NCBI RefSeq assembly: GCF_010093535.1
Contig: NW_022985241.1
Coordinates: forward strand, 64,806 to 106,903
Length of the DNA: 42,098 nt
Reading direction: 5' to 3'
From: Lindgomyces ingoldianus
Taxonomy: Eukaryota > Ascomycota > Dothideomycetes > Pleosporales > Lindgomycetaceae
Part shown: piece by piece, positions 20,345-31,127 of the stretch
Numbering within the stretch: the stretch's first letter is position 1
How the letters are laid out: each line of letters opens with the position of its first letter
The notes under the pieces: generated by a model
What the model was told of the DNA's origin: nothing
The model's database searches: none
What the model saw: only the letters and a program-made list of their open reading frames with translations
Position numbers and translations under genes: made by a program

Positions 20345-21490
20345 ACGTACTTTACAGGCAAGTTGCTTACACACCTAAGTTGCTTACTTTTACTTAGAGC
20401 CTACTAAACTACTCTTCTTACACTAATGTATTCTCTACAACACTACTTAAACGTGCTAAAAAAATGTTAGATATAGCTTACGCTCTAAGCTTTTAAATAA
20501 GATATAAAACTCTTAAAATAATGTGCTACAGCTATATGCAGAGTCTAATAAAAGAAAATAAATAACTATAGTGCTAGATAACCTTTACAAGCTAATTCTA
20601 CAGCTAAATTATAAAGGCTAAGTAATAAAAAGAAGTAAGTAATTATTAAGACTATACTTAAGCTATATGCGTAAAGAATTTCTTTTTAAATAGCATTTAT
20701 AGCTAATCTAGCTAATTCTTTAGGTGTTAAGCGTAATCTAGGCTATGTTTATATAAACTAGCCTAGTATGTTTATATAAACTAGCCTAGTATGTTTATAT
20801 AAACTAGCCTAGTATGTTTATAAAGCGTAATTTAGAGCTTAAAGTAATATTTAAGCATAAGTATAACTATAAAAGAGCTTTTTATAAGAGTTCTAAAGTA
20901 ATTTAGAGTAGGTTTAGCCTTATAGAGAACATTAAAGCTAAGTATAGCATCTAGAATAATAACACGTACAACTTTAGTAAGACAGGCTTTATAATTAGCT
21001 AAATATTTCTTAACTATACTAATGCTTAAAACTTTACTTTAAGCTTTAAATAACACTTTATAAACATACTAGGCTAGTTTATGTAAATATAGCCTAGATT
21101 ACACTTAATGTGCAAAGAATTAGCTATATTAGCTATAAATGCTATTTAAGGGGAAATTCCTTACGCATATAGCTTAAGTATAGTTTTAATAATTACCTAC
21201 TTCTTTTTATTACCTAGCTTTTATAATTTAGCTGTAGAATTAGCTTATTAAGGTTATATAGTGCTATAGTTATTTATTATCTTTTATAAGACTTTACACA
21301 TAGCTGTAGCATATTTCTTTAAGAGTTTTATGTCTTGTTTAAAAGCTTAGAGCGTAAGTTATATCTAACATTCTTTTAGCACGCTTAAGTAGTGTTGTAG
21401 AGAATGCATTAGTATAGGAAAAGTAGTTTAGTAGGGTCTTAGTAAAAGTAAGTAACTTAGGTGTGTAAGCAACTTGCCTGTAAAGTACGT
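20345..21490. mobile_element. Palindromic (foldback) Pogo-B derivative, 1,146 bp
   Basis: Both ends are the same Pogo-B 5' end in opposite orientation. 20345 to about 20925 and the reverse complement of about 21005-21490 align base for base apart from RIP-type changes, starting acgtactttacaggcaagtt on each side. A short asymmetric middle (about 80 bp, ctaagtatagcatctagaat) separates the arms. TA lies at both borders, but the left flank is Copia-1 and the right flank is Pogo-B interior. The DNA could form a hairpin of roughly 500 bp per arm. It has lost all catalytic sequence. Confidence 0.87.
20745..20813 (+). repeat. 23-bp tandem repeat, 3 identical units
   Basis: Unit atgtttatataaactagcct plus agt, at 20745, 20768 and 20791. 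The opposite arm of the palindrome and other Pogo-B copies have one unit, so the expansion came after the inverted duplication. Confidence 0.92.
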
Positions 21491-21492
21491 TA

Positions 21493-22130
21493 AATAACTT
21501 TTATAAGCTAATTTTATAGCTAACTTATAAAAGCTAAATAAGAATAAAAAGTAAGTAATTATTAAGTATATACTTAAGCTATATATATAAGAATTTATTC
21601 TTTTAGCTAGTAACTATAGCTAATAAGCTAATTCTTTGCGCGCTAAGCATAATTTAGGCTATATTAGAATAAACTAGCTTAGTATGTGTCTTATACAGCT
21701 ATCTATCTATATATATTCTTCTGCTGTGCTAGCTAGAAAGTTAACCTTTTTGTAACCGCAACAGTTATAAGCCTAGTTTATAGCAGAATGTAGATAGTTA
21801 GCGTATAAAAATTTTTACACCCCTGCTTTACTAATAGAATTACATGATTTCTAAGCACTGTGTGTTTAATTTCTATGCTTAGTAAAAAGCATTTAGGCAG
21901 TGCGTTAATTACAGAGGCTACCTTACTAGATCTGTCTCTAAGTTCTATTACTTAGGCTACAAGAGTGTGTTAAAGTTGTTTCACCTCTCTTGTTCTACTG
22001 TTTAAGCTAGGGGGTGTGTCGCATACAGCTATCCATCTATATATATCCTTCTGCTGTGCTAGCTAGAAGGTTAACCTTTTAGCAAACGCAATAGTATGTT
22101 TCTAAAGTGTTATTTAAAGCTTAAATTAAA
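21493..22130 (+). mobile_element. Pogo-B fragment carrying TRIM2
   Basis: Collinear with about 4617-4860 of Pogo-B1 (aataacttttataagctaa ... gtgttatttaaagctta), TIR absent. TRIM2 is inserted at tta-GTATG-ttt. Confidence 0.8.
21687..22093 (+). mobile_element. TRIM2: second miniature LTR retrotransposon, RIP-mutated
   Basis: 77-bp LTRs (21687-21763 and 22017-22093) flank an interior that is collinear with TRIM1. Perfect duplication GTATG (21682-21686, 22094-22098). The primer site reads gttataagcctag and the polypurine tract ctagggggtg. Most differences from TRIM1 are C-to-T or G-to-A. The A-box-like agaatgtagatagtt and B-box-like gtgtttaatttc are still visible. A second independent insertion with the same ends establishes the element's boundaries. 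Confidence 0.9.
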
Positions 22131-22314
22131 GTTTAAGTATTTAGTTGTACCTTCCCTGTAGCTAGCTTTGTAGTTTTCTAATATCCTTTTGTACGAAGCC
22201 TATAGGCGTTAATGGTATTCCCAGGTCATTGAGTCCCCACGCACTCCCATATGCCTCTAAGTAGATTCCTACTGCATTCGGACCCATTGTCTTGCCTGCG
22301 CCGTTACATTATAT
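22131..22314 (-). repeat. Rep-X copy 3, left part (little mutated)
   Basis: Joins Rep-X at 23338 once the intervening insertion is removed (cgttacat + agttgcagcataatgc, as in copy 2). GC-rich and almost free of RIP. On the minus strand 22162-22308 reads through 48 codons to a stop: NGAGKTMGPNAVGIYLEAYG, then SAWGLNDLGIPLTPIGFVQK, ending DIRKLQS. In copy 2 an ATG precedes it by four codons. No family recognised; the GAGKT is not a complete Walker A motif. Confidence 0.6.
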
Positions 22315-22478
22315 CAGAAAACTACCGAGCTAGCTACAGGGAGGTACAACTAAATACTTGGGGGAATAGGGGTACAGCAGGGGGCAGGGCAGGGTCGGGA
22401 CCAGGTCGGGGTCGGGGCCGATACGAGGACCTTCCGGAGGTTCCGAGATGGAACGATTCCTAAGAATCGTTACAGGAC
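22311..22478 (+). repeat. Inverted Rep-X piece with G-rich tract
   Basis: 22312-22357 is an inverted copy of 22138-22185 (tacagggaggtacaacta against the mirror of tagttgtaccttccctgta). It is followed by at least eight runs of three to five G between 22360 and 22418, and then by an imperfect palindrome aacgattcctaagaatcgtt (22451-22470). The corresponding region of copy 2 (16200-16330) is the same sequence with G turned to A. The 70-codon frame at 22251-22463 crosses the inversion junction and is not a gene. Confidence 0.65.
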
Positions 22479-22479
22479 A

Positions 22480-23337
22480 GGCTAAGCATGTTAGTTATCT
22501 AGCTGTTATTACTTACTGTAATTATCTAGTTACTAGGGATATTATAATACTAGCTAGCCTAAAAGGGCTTAGCTGTAAGGATAATAAGTAGCAGAATTAA
22601 CTACCTAGACATGTTAACATATTTAATTATTATAACCTACTTATAATTACTAGGCTAAATAGTAGCTACTTATCTAATGTAATTAAAGCTAGTAATAACC
22701 TTTAATATATAACTAGCAACCTCTATTATAAATCTTATTATATTAAAATTATAGGTATCTTTATCTAGTATTCTATACTTTAGCTGTGTTGCCTTTATAA
22801 GATTAAACTAAGCATAAAACTTAACTAGATTCTAGTAGAGAGCGCGCTAAAATGCATTTTCCTATTCTACTTTATCTAAAGCTCTTACTAGGGTGTTAAC
22901 AAAGTATAATACCTAGTTCTTGCCTACTAGACTAGAAGAAGAATCCTAGCTGCAAGCTTAGAGTAAACGTCTGCTATTTAGCGCATGTTAATAATATAAG
23001 GCAGAAATCCTTACTAATTAAAGTCTAGTATCTAGTAGACAAGGGACTACTTTTTAACAGGTAATAGCTTTTATTTTTACGTTAGTAATAGCCTTTAATT
23101 AGGCTCCTGCAAGGCGCGTTTAGAGTGTTAATTAAAGCGTGTTATACAAAGCTGCAACACAATTAATAGATAAATCTAGGTGGCTTTAAAAGACAGAGGT
23201 AGTTAGAATTAATCTGCCTTCTTTGCAAGCTAATTAGAGCGCTGTGGTAGTAGAGGCATCTTAGTAGAGAGAGGCACGTTGATTGTAGTAGGGCTGCTGG
23301 ATGAGTGGTGTGGCTAGGTGAGTAGTAGATTACGTTA
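22480..23337 (-). mobile_element. Pogo-C: fragment of a third Fot1/pogo-like element
   Basis: The minus-strand reading with stops gives the transposase signature in order: LVGKN*VLYFVN, then KYRILDKDTYNFNIIRF, equivalent to KYGI..EDIYNFDETGF. Next come VITSFNYIR*VATI*PSNYK, LILLLIILTAKPF*AS*YYN and IPSN*IITVSNN, the spacing of a Fot1 DDE core. Distinct from Pogo-A and Pogo-B. The right end reads gattacgt-TA beside Rep-X and may be a TIR; the left end meets the inverted Rep-X piece. No intact frame. Confidence 0.72.
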
Positions 23338-23837
23338 AAGAGTAGTTGCAGCATAATGCTTAGTAAAGTAATATTAGACAGGTAATAGATATATAATAAT
23401 AAATGTCACGGTCGGCATGCTCAAGCTACAAGCAAGAGGTGGTGTAACTTAACTAGATTAAACTAAGGAGCAGAGGAGCTGCTCTGCGAGTTTAAATATA
23501 CATGTGCGCCCCCTGCCAAGGCGCTACTCGTAGCACTAGCGTGCTACTCGTTGCGCAAGCGAGGGAGCTGATGCCGCAGAGCATGTGACGCGGTACGCGC
23601 CGTCACAATAATATTTAACTACAGCACGCGACTAATTACAGCCTGCAACTAAGTATAGCTAATGCTAATCCCTAACACACTAATGTAGCTAGAGAGGTGG
23701 AATAGATGTAACTATTTATAATTTAAACATGTTTTATATAACACATGCTAGAGCAACCTGTGTGCAAATTAACCTAAAAGTGCACTTATATTAATTATAC
23801 ATTTTTGTTAAAAAAAGAATATAAGCAATATATAAAG
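23338..23837 (-). repeat. Rep-X copy 3, middle part
   Basis: Matches 15880-16012 and, after 23608, the flanks of the hAT element. It carries the empty hAT target (gctagagaggtggaatag, 23693-23710). Ends at TAAAG, the Copia-2 target duplication, and resumes at 36868. Confidence 0.8.
23404..23607 (-). mobile_element. Solo LTR, TGTGACGG-type ends, 204 bp
   Basis: Plus strand tgtcacggtcggcatgc ... gtacgcgccgtcaca. Flanks ATAAA and ATAAT differ by one base. The uninterrupted target is in Rep-X copy 2 near 15970. Shares its terminal motif with the LTR at 4973-5247 but little else. GC-rich, with gcgctactcgtagc repeats. Confidence 0.8.
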
Positions 23838-24054
23838 TGTAGAGAATAAAATAGCCTGGCAGTAGCTGTTTAGAAGATTAGATAAAGTGACTCCGCTATC
23901 TAAGAGAGCTGAAGGCTCTCCTTATATACACTAAGCTTTAGAACATAATATCTCTAGATCCTAAGCTACGTCCTAGGCTCTAAGCCCTAGTCCTAGGCTC
24001 TAAGCCCCAGTCCTAGGCTCTAAGCCCTAGCCAAGGCTCTTAGTATACGCGACA
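23838..24054 (-). repeat. Copia-2 3' LTR, 217 bp
   Basis: Plus strand tgtagagaataaaatagcc ... agtatacgcgaca. Contains three 20-bp units of the type tcctaggctctaagccccag; the 5' LTR has two, which accounts for the length difference (217 against 197). Confidence 0.9.
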
Positions 24055-24065
24055 CACCCCCTAGG
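24055..24065 (-). promoter_or_regulatory. Copia-2 polypurine tract
   Basis: caccccctagg, i.e. cctagggggtg on the element's strand, directly beside the 3' LTR. Nearly identical in sequence and placement to the TRIM1 tract (ctggggggtg). Confidence 0.65.
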
Positions 24066-24384
24066 TGAGCTGCGCAGCAGCTTACCTGCGTTAAGCGTTA
24101 ACTTAGCTTGTTAAAGCAGCGCTGTGTGTTTACCCTATGTTTATGCTTATTGCCCTAAGCAGCGTGATGCTTGTTTCCCTAGGCAGTGCAGGTCACGTGC
24201 GTGCTGTAATTACTATAATAGAGGTAAATAAATTTTCCTGCTTCTTAAGCTCTTATTCTTTAGATCTAACTAACATACTATGTGTAAGTTAATGCTTTTA
24301 AGCTCTAAGAATAACTTTAACCTTATTTATAATCTCTACTAACGTGCATTTGTAGCTTAATAAAGCTAAAAAAGCTGCCTACTT

Positions 24385-24520
24385 GCGTGCCGCTGCTCTG
24401 CGGGGCTGCGCTGCCCGCAAGCCCGCGCCCACTACCCCCTGCCGGCGCCCGCTCCCCGGCCCGGCCTCCACTCCCCGCCGGCCTCCCCCTAGTGCGCTCC
24501 GCGCGCAGTCCTGTCTAGGC
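24385..24520 (-). other. Extreme GC patch inside Copia-2
   Basis: A run of ccg/cgc-rich sequence (for example gcccgcgcccactaccccct) abruptly bordered by AT-rich RIP sequence. CpA is rare within it, so RIP had few targets. The 70-codon frame at 24383-24595 owes its length to the composition. It lies between the RNase H relic and the 3' LTR, i.e. 3' non-coding of Copia-2. Confidence 0.6.
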
Positions 24521-24599
24521 TGCATAAAGAGTGCGCTTATAAAGCGCTCTAGTAAAAAGTGCTATAATTCTGCTACTAGTAGTTTACACTGCTAGCGCT

Positions 24600-27500
24600 G
24601 TTTCTCTAGGCACAGCTGCCTGCCCCTATAAGCCTTATAGTAGTGTGTAGGGTAATCTAGCTTTTAACTTATTTACAGTCCCCCTGTTACTATTATGTAT
24701 ACACAGCGCTTTATTACAGCGCTTATTACAGAGAACAAGTAGGTAAGCTTCTCTATAAAGATTATATGTTATACCTTAGAGTAGACTAACAGGCTATAGG
24801 CTATGTTTTAGCTTTAGCTAGTTCTTTAAGCTCTGCTTAAAAAAAAAGTAAAAAAAGAGAAGAAAAAAAAAAGTAAAAAAAAGAAAAAGTAAAGTAACAT
24901 TTCTCTTAAGCTCCTAGCGCGTTACTAGTGCGCTAAGAAGCTTTTAGGTAAGCTTATTAATCTTCTTATAGTTTAGGCATTTTATGTTTTTACGCATCTT
25001 ATGTACTAAATCCCTGCTTAAACTTTATAGCATAGGGGAGTGTCTTTGCTAGTAGATAGAACTTTTGTTTTTAAGTAGTGTAAAGATATTTTTACTATTA
25101 ATAATTAACACTTTCTTTTTTTAAAAGCTTATTTATATGTCTTTAAAGTTAAAAAGCTACTTAAAGTGCTTAAATTACTATTTTAGTAAGTGCTTTATAA
25201 GTCTATTTGCTAGCATGTTGCTTATTTTAATATAGCGCACTTTAAAAGATCTCTTTGTATGCTTCTAGCGCAGCCACATGTTCTAGATATAAATGTAGTG
25301 TTAGTAGGTAGTTATCTAGGCGTTCTTTTTTACTACTAACTAGATTGTCTGCTAGTTGTTACAGTATATCTACTATAGTATGCCTAGCTTTAAAGTAAGC
25401 TCTTTAAAAAAGCATTTTAAAGCTGGTAATTTTTTTATAATATGCACTAAAGTAAGTAGCTTAGCTTTTATTATAAATATAGTTACTATTAGCTAAAAAG
25501 CTACTTTTTATAAAATTAGTTTTTTAAAAAGTAAAATAATATATTTATAAAATAATTATCTAGTCTTTACATAATTAGTAAAAGATGTGTTTTTATATAT
25601 AATAAGTTACGCACCTTTTAGTGCTCTATACTATATGCTTGTATACCTTATGCAGTATAGATACATAATTGCTTAGTTTACTGCTTAAAAGTGCTGCTTT
25701 CCTAGGTTTATTAGGTAGTAGAAAAGCTAGAATGCTGTAAACACTATATTAGAGCGCACTATAATTATAGTGTAAAGTGTTAATTTTATGCACTTTTAGT
25801 ATTCTTTAATTTTATACTTTAATGCTAATTTTTAGTTACTTATAAGCTTTTTTAATAGTAAAAAAGTCTCTAGAAAATGTGCACTTTTTATAAAGTTAAA
25901 CTTTTTTACTACTTTTTTAATATACATGTTATGTACTAGCTAGATTATTCTAGCCTTTTTATTTTTAATTATTTTAATTTTTAAAAACTATTTATAAAGC
26001 TTTTAATTTTCTAGTTTATTTTTTTTAATTACACTAATTAATTAGTAAGCTTCTAACTTATTATTATAGTAATAAATATAAAGTATGTTATTTATATAAA
26101 AAAAAGTAAAATATAGTATTTATAGTTAAAAAATAAGCATAGTTTCTTTTTAAATAAAATAAGCTTAAGCTTTTAAAAAGCTTATAAAAGCTTTTAGTAC
26201 TATAAAATTAGTAAGTTACATAGTCTATATAAAGCTTATAGAAGCTTAACACACATGCTAGGCTTTATAAAGCTTTTTAAAAGCTTACATGTTACTTTTA
26301 GCTTACCTTTATAGTATATGTTTAAAAACATGCTTATAATATTATATTACTTAATTTTTAAGTTAAATTAAGCTACTATTACTATTACTATTTAGAAAAA
26401 TCTAGCTATAAGAGTAGTAGTATAAGTTAATTAGAGTACATCCTTACTCTAAAGATTACTATGTATGCATATATAAGCTTTATATTTAACAAAATACTTA
26501 TTTTAATTAAATTTATATATAAAGACTTACTTTAGTAAAAGCAGCTTAAATATTACTTTAGTTTATATAATCTTTTTTAAGTGCTTTTTTTAAGTAAAGT
26601 AGCTATTTTTTTATACTATAATTTTAAAAAAAATTTTATATAAGTGTTTATATAAAATTTTTTATTTTAAGAGTTTTTTTAGAAGCTTATAAGCTCTTAG
26701 TTAAAGCTGCCTTAAAAAAGCGGCTATAAAAAACACTATGTAAAGCGTTTTAAGTGCTTTATTATTATAAGTAATAAATGCTTTAAAGAAGTTTATTTAA
26801 AAGTGCTCTAGATTAACTAAAGTAATGCGTATACTACTTCTCTCTAAAAGTGTTATATATATACCTTTGCTTTCTACACCTCTAGGCTTACTTAGGTTAT
26901 TAAGATCTTGCCTTTATATTTTTTTAGCTTATATGTGTAGCTAGTCTTTAGCTTTTTTTATTATACACATATTTAAAAAGTGCCTTACTTACTTTAACTA
27001 AAGCTATAAAAAATAATATTTTAGTGTAAAAAGTAAAAGTTAATTTTTTAACTAGTAAGTTAGCTATTTAACTTAATAAGCCTAGTAAATCTACTTCTTT
27101 AGTTAAGTGCACTTTTTAGAAATTACTAGTATGCTTATGCCTACTCTATATAAGGCGTGTTGTAGAGCTATTTATAAGCTCTAGCTTAAAAGTTAGCTTT
27201 AAGGTAATAAGTGCTATATGTTTATTAAAAACTATGTAAATTCTTAGTAACTTACTTAGTATACTTATTACTTATGTAGTTACTTCTACTTTTAAGTGCT
27301 AATCTTTTAGCTAGCTAACTTAAGTTTTAATAAAGTTTTTAGTTTTTACACTTTTAAGCTTACACTTTTAAAGCTTTTAAATTAGTATATTACTTTACTA
27401 CTTATCTAGCTTTTAAAGTAAAAGCTTAAAGGCTTCTTTTACATTATAAATTTTACTTTACTTATTAAAATTTTTAAAAATTTTAGAGGCTTTTTTTTAA

Positions 27501-28893
27501 AAAATTAGCTTATTACTTTTATTTTTATAAAAGTGTGTCTTATTAAAAGCTATGTTTTTTATAGTAATTACTTAGTTAAGTAATAAGACTTATATTTTAT
27601 AAATATTTAAAGCTTTATAGCTTATAAAATATTTTATATAGCTTTATAAAGTTACTTTAAAGCTTTACTTTTAACACTTAGCTACTTACTTCTTATTAAG
27701 TAGGTAAGTGTAACAGCTATATGTGTAAATCTTGCTCTAATTAGGCCTTAAATTAGCTATAGTACTTCTTACCTACTCTAGCTTATAATATTTAAAGTAG
27801 TTAGTAAACTATGTGTCTAAGACTTTATTTAGTAAGCATAAGCTATATACATGCAACAGGCTTATATTATATAGCTATGTTGCTGTGTCTACTACTTCTA
27901 GCTAGAGCTTTTTAGAGAGTCCTACACTGCTTTTTATTTTAATAGACTTTATAATTATTTTTTATTTAGCTTTTTTTATAGCTTTATTTAGCTTATAAGT
28001 GTATAGTAAAAAGCTTTTAATATTAATACTAGATTTCTTTAATTAAAGCTTATACCTTAACTTTCTATACTAAGGGAGCGTAGCAGTGTTATTATTTTAC
28101 TATATTTTACTAATTTAAAGCTTATATTAATTAGACACTATACTTTTAAAGTTCTTTATTACTTTTTAGATTTCTAAAAGTGTTTTTACCTAAAGAAAGT
28201 ATAAAAAGATTTTACTACTATATTTATTTTTAATAATTATTATCTATAGAGCTCTGCTGCGCTTTAATAGCATATTAAACATGTTCTATGCAATTCTCTA
28301 GAATAGGCAGGGAGCTTGCTCTTTTAGTCTTCTTAATATTGTAATAAGGTAGGCGCCCTACCTGCTAAGCTAATACTATACAACTTTCCCTACTGTACTA
28401 AAAGGTACGCATAAGAATACTTAAGCTAAGTATTCTTACATAGTATAATATATATATAGGTAATGCTAGAGTAAGCACAAGCACTAGCAGTTGTCTTTAG
28501 CCTAGCCTAAAGATTTATAAGCAAGAGAAGGCTACATAGTTAACTGTGCTAACCTTATTACAAATATAATCTACTTAGTATAGGTTGTTATGCAGTGCTT
28601 ATAGCGTACTTACTTTATACTTATTATTTATACATTCCTTACGCTTTTAACTAGAGCCTATAAAGCTTTAAAGCCTAGGTGTCCTACATGCGCATGCTAG
28701 AGCTCTTCTAAGTCTAAGTATAAAAATGTAGTTTATAAGTGTTAGCAATTTAAAAGCACACTTTACACTAGTAAGTAAAAAAAAATAGCTTTATATTTAA
28801 TAAATATAAAGTTATATTTTTAGTAAAGTGTTATAAGTACCTTATTCTTTTCTAGTGTGCTTATGCGCAGTGTATAGTTAAGTTTTAAATACT
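24600..28893 (-). pseudogene. Copia-2 pol relic
   Basis: About 4.3 kb of AT-rich sequence with frequent stops in every frame. The only convincing motifs are near the left end: a DNA-complement reading of HTIVRYTVTTSRQ, then LEHVAALEAYKE-like codons, then IKTSNMLANRLIKHL. These match the C-terminus of copia RNase H in order and spacing. Integrase and reverse transcriptase should lie to the right (toward 28893) but are too eroded for me to place. The enzymes would have copied element RNA into DNA in cytoplasmic particles and integrated it; none can be made here. Confidence 0.6.
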
Positions 28894-28898
28894 ATAAT

Positions 28899-29164
28899 TG
28901 TCTGTACGCAGCAGCAGCGTCGCGGCCTGGATACGAGCGATCACGCACGAGCAGGATCACGTATCTATGTCACATGATGCTCGTGCGCGAACCTCTGTGC
29001 GCGAACATCTAGATATCCCCCTTTTCCTCTGTACAGAGGAAAAACAAGAAGCAATTAACACTAGTTACCTAACACCCCTATGTAATGTTTACACTGTGCA
29101 AACCTCTCTGTCTTGTACGCATTTGCTAACACTAAGTGCTAGCTAGCAGAGAGTCTATTTAATA
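28899..29164 (+). repeat. Copia-1 5' LTR, 266 bp
   Basis: Starts tgtctgtacgcagcagcagc. Internal inverted repeat cgcacgagca...tgctcgtgcg, and a perfect 22-bp palindrome with arms ttttcctctgt/acagaggaaaa. The 82-codon frame at 28898-29146 is the LTR itself. Confidence 0.92.
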
Positions 29165-31127
29165 CTAATTAGTAGTTTAAATACTATAAGAAAGAAAGCT
29201 TTTCTTATACTTTTCTATTTAAAAGTTTATATATAAAAAAAATTCTTTTCCTTACTACTTTAACTATAAATTAGTAAGAGTAAAGATAGAGTTTAATTTA
29301 TATGTAAGTAGCTATAAATCTTTATTTAGTTACTTAAGCAAGAGTAAGAAACTTGTCTGTATAATACTATTTAAAGGTATTATATAAATAGTAGTGCTTA
29401 TTTAATGCTAGAAGGTCTGTTTTATTTTTTTACACAAGGCTGTTTAGAGGCAGCGTACAACAAAAAGTAAGACAGCGCGCAACAACGCATAACTAACTAC
29501 TATAAAGCAACAAGTAACACCAGCTCTATCTATAACTAGCTAGCATAATGTATTAACATATAACTAATACATACTTTTTATAGGCATTTTAGTAAAGACC
29601 TTAGCAAAGCAAATAAATATTAAAAATTAAGTAAATAAAATTAAACTATTAGATAACATACTTAAAAAAAAGCTTAATTTATACACAGCTAACTTAATTA
29701 TAGAACTTTATGCATTAAGCGCAATAGATATATGTACACTTAAAAACTTTTAAGATAACTTTATAAAGTAAAAGCTTATACACTTTAAAGATCTTAGCTA
29801 ACTATTTCTATAAAAACTAATTACTACTCTATAGAACAAAGGCATTAGCTTTAAAAAGGACATAATAAAAGCTACTACACTATATAGACTTATAAAAGAA
29901 GAACACATGTTTACTGTCTTACTAAAGTATTATATAAAACTATTATTACTATTACTAGCCTTAATGTAACAGAGGATGTCTCTGTATAAATTACCTACAG
30001 ACCTAATACTTTCTCTATAATTAGTATAACTACCTTGTAATAGCTTACTGTATAAGAGCATAACTAGGTAGCTACATATTCCTGTAGCTATAGCTCTGCA
30101 TAAGATTCCCTAAAGCTTATACCTACTATATATAATTTAATTACTGTATAATTTATACTAACTTCTACTTACATAAGATATTATAGTAGAGAACCTTACA
30201 CCTAAGAAGGTTATATAATTCTAGAAGGCATAAAGAAAGAAGAATAACTACATAAAGTAACTATATAATATTTTAGCTAATAAGGCTATAGTATTTATTA
30301 AGCTCTGCTAACACCTTACTATTTTTAAGGCATTATATGTAAGCATCTTTTCTAATATTCTTAAAGGGCGCGCACACATATTCTACCTTTATAATATTAG
30401 TCTAGGATAATTATAGAAGTTACTGTATAAGCAGCTTAGTAATTACTTTAATACTAATATAAACTATAACTAGTATTAAACAAATTAGACAATAATAAGC
30501 TTTACATAAAGTAAGTAAAAAAACTTTATAAAAACTTTACATAAAGCTTTTAAAGCTATAATTAATAAACTTACTTTTATATAAAAAGCTCTTAGTTTAT
30601 AATTCTAAAGTAAAATACTGCTTTACACTACTGTTATATAAGCATGCTAAGGGCAACTTAAACTTAAATAAGCAATGTTCTTAATTAAGCTTATATATAA
30701 GGCACTATACAGTAACCTCTATTTAGCACTTTAGGTTATAATTAATTAATAGAATAATACATTTATAAATAAATTCTAGAACATGTACTACACTAATAGG
30801 TAATATAGCTTACTATGTATATATAGCTATTAATAACATAAAAAAAGCTTAAAAAGATATAAAAGATTATTTAAACTATAGTTCTTTATATAATTAAAGT
30901 AATGCTTTGTCTATTATAAAAAAAAATGTTAGTTAATAAATTATTTTTATATAAATTAATTCTATGTAAAACACTAATATATTTTTTTATATAAAAAATT
31001 CTATAACAAGACACTAACATGTAAGAAAGTAAATATGTACATCTAAAAGTTTAAAAGTAAACTAAAGTAAAAAAAAAAAAGTTACATAATAATAATAACT
31101 TAAATAAAGAGAAAGGTAAAAAGATTA
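29165..31127 (+). pseudogene. Copia-1 leader and gag relic
   Basis: Runs from ctaattagtag just inside the LTR to the start of recognisable pol. AT-rich, stops in all frames. The same segment in reverse is present at 16621-18515. A half-tRNA primer site like that of Copia-2 is not visible after this LTR, so priming may differ or the site is eroded. No gag zinc knuckle could be read. Confidence 0.6.

Noticed and set aside
22251..22463. 70-codon frame with a Gly/Arg-rich tail
   Set aside because: It crosses the junction of an inverted Rep-X duplication, and the Gly/Arg run is the G-rich tract.
24383..24595. 70-codon plus-strand frame rich in Pro, Arg and Ala
   Set aside because: A GC-rich composition effect inside Copia-2, on the strand opposite to the element; no start context or homology.
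28898..29146. Frame MSVRSSSVAAWI..., also at 18540-18791 reversed
   Set aside because: It repeats because it is the Copia-1 LTR. Copies are flanked by LTR ends and target duplications, and the third LTR breaks the frame.
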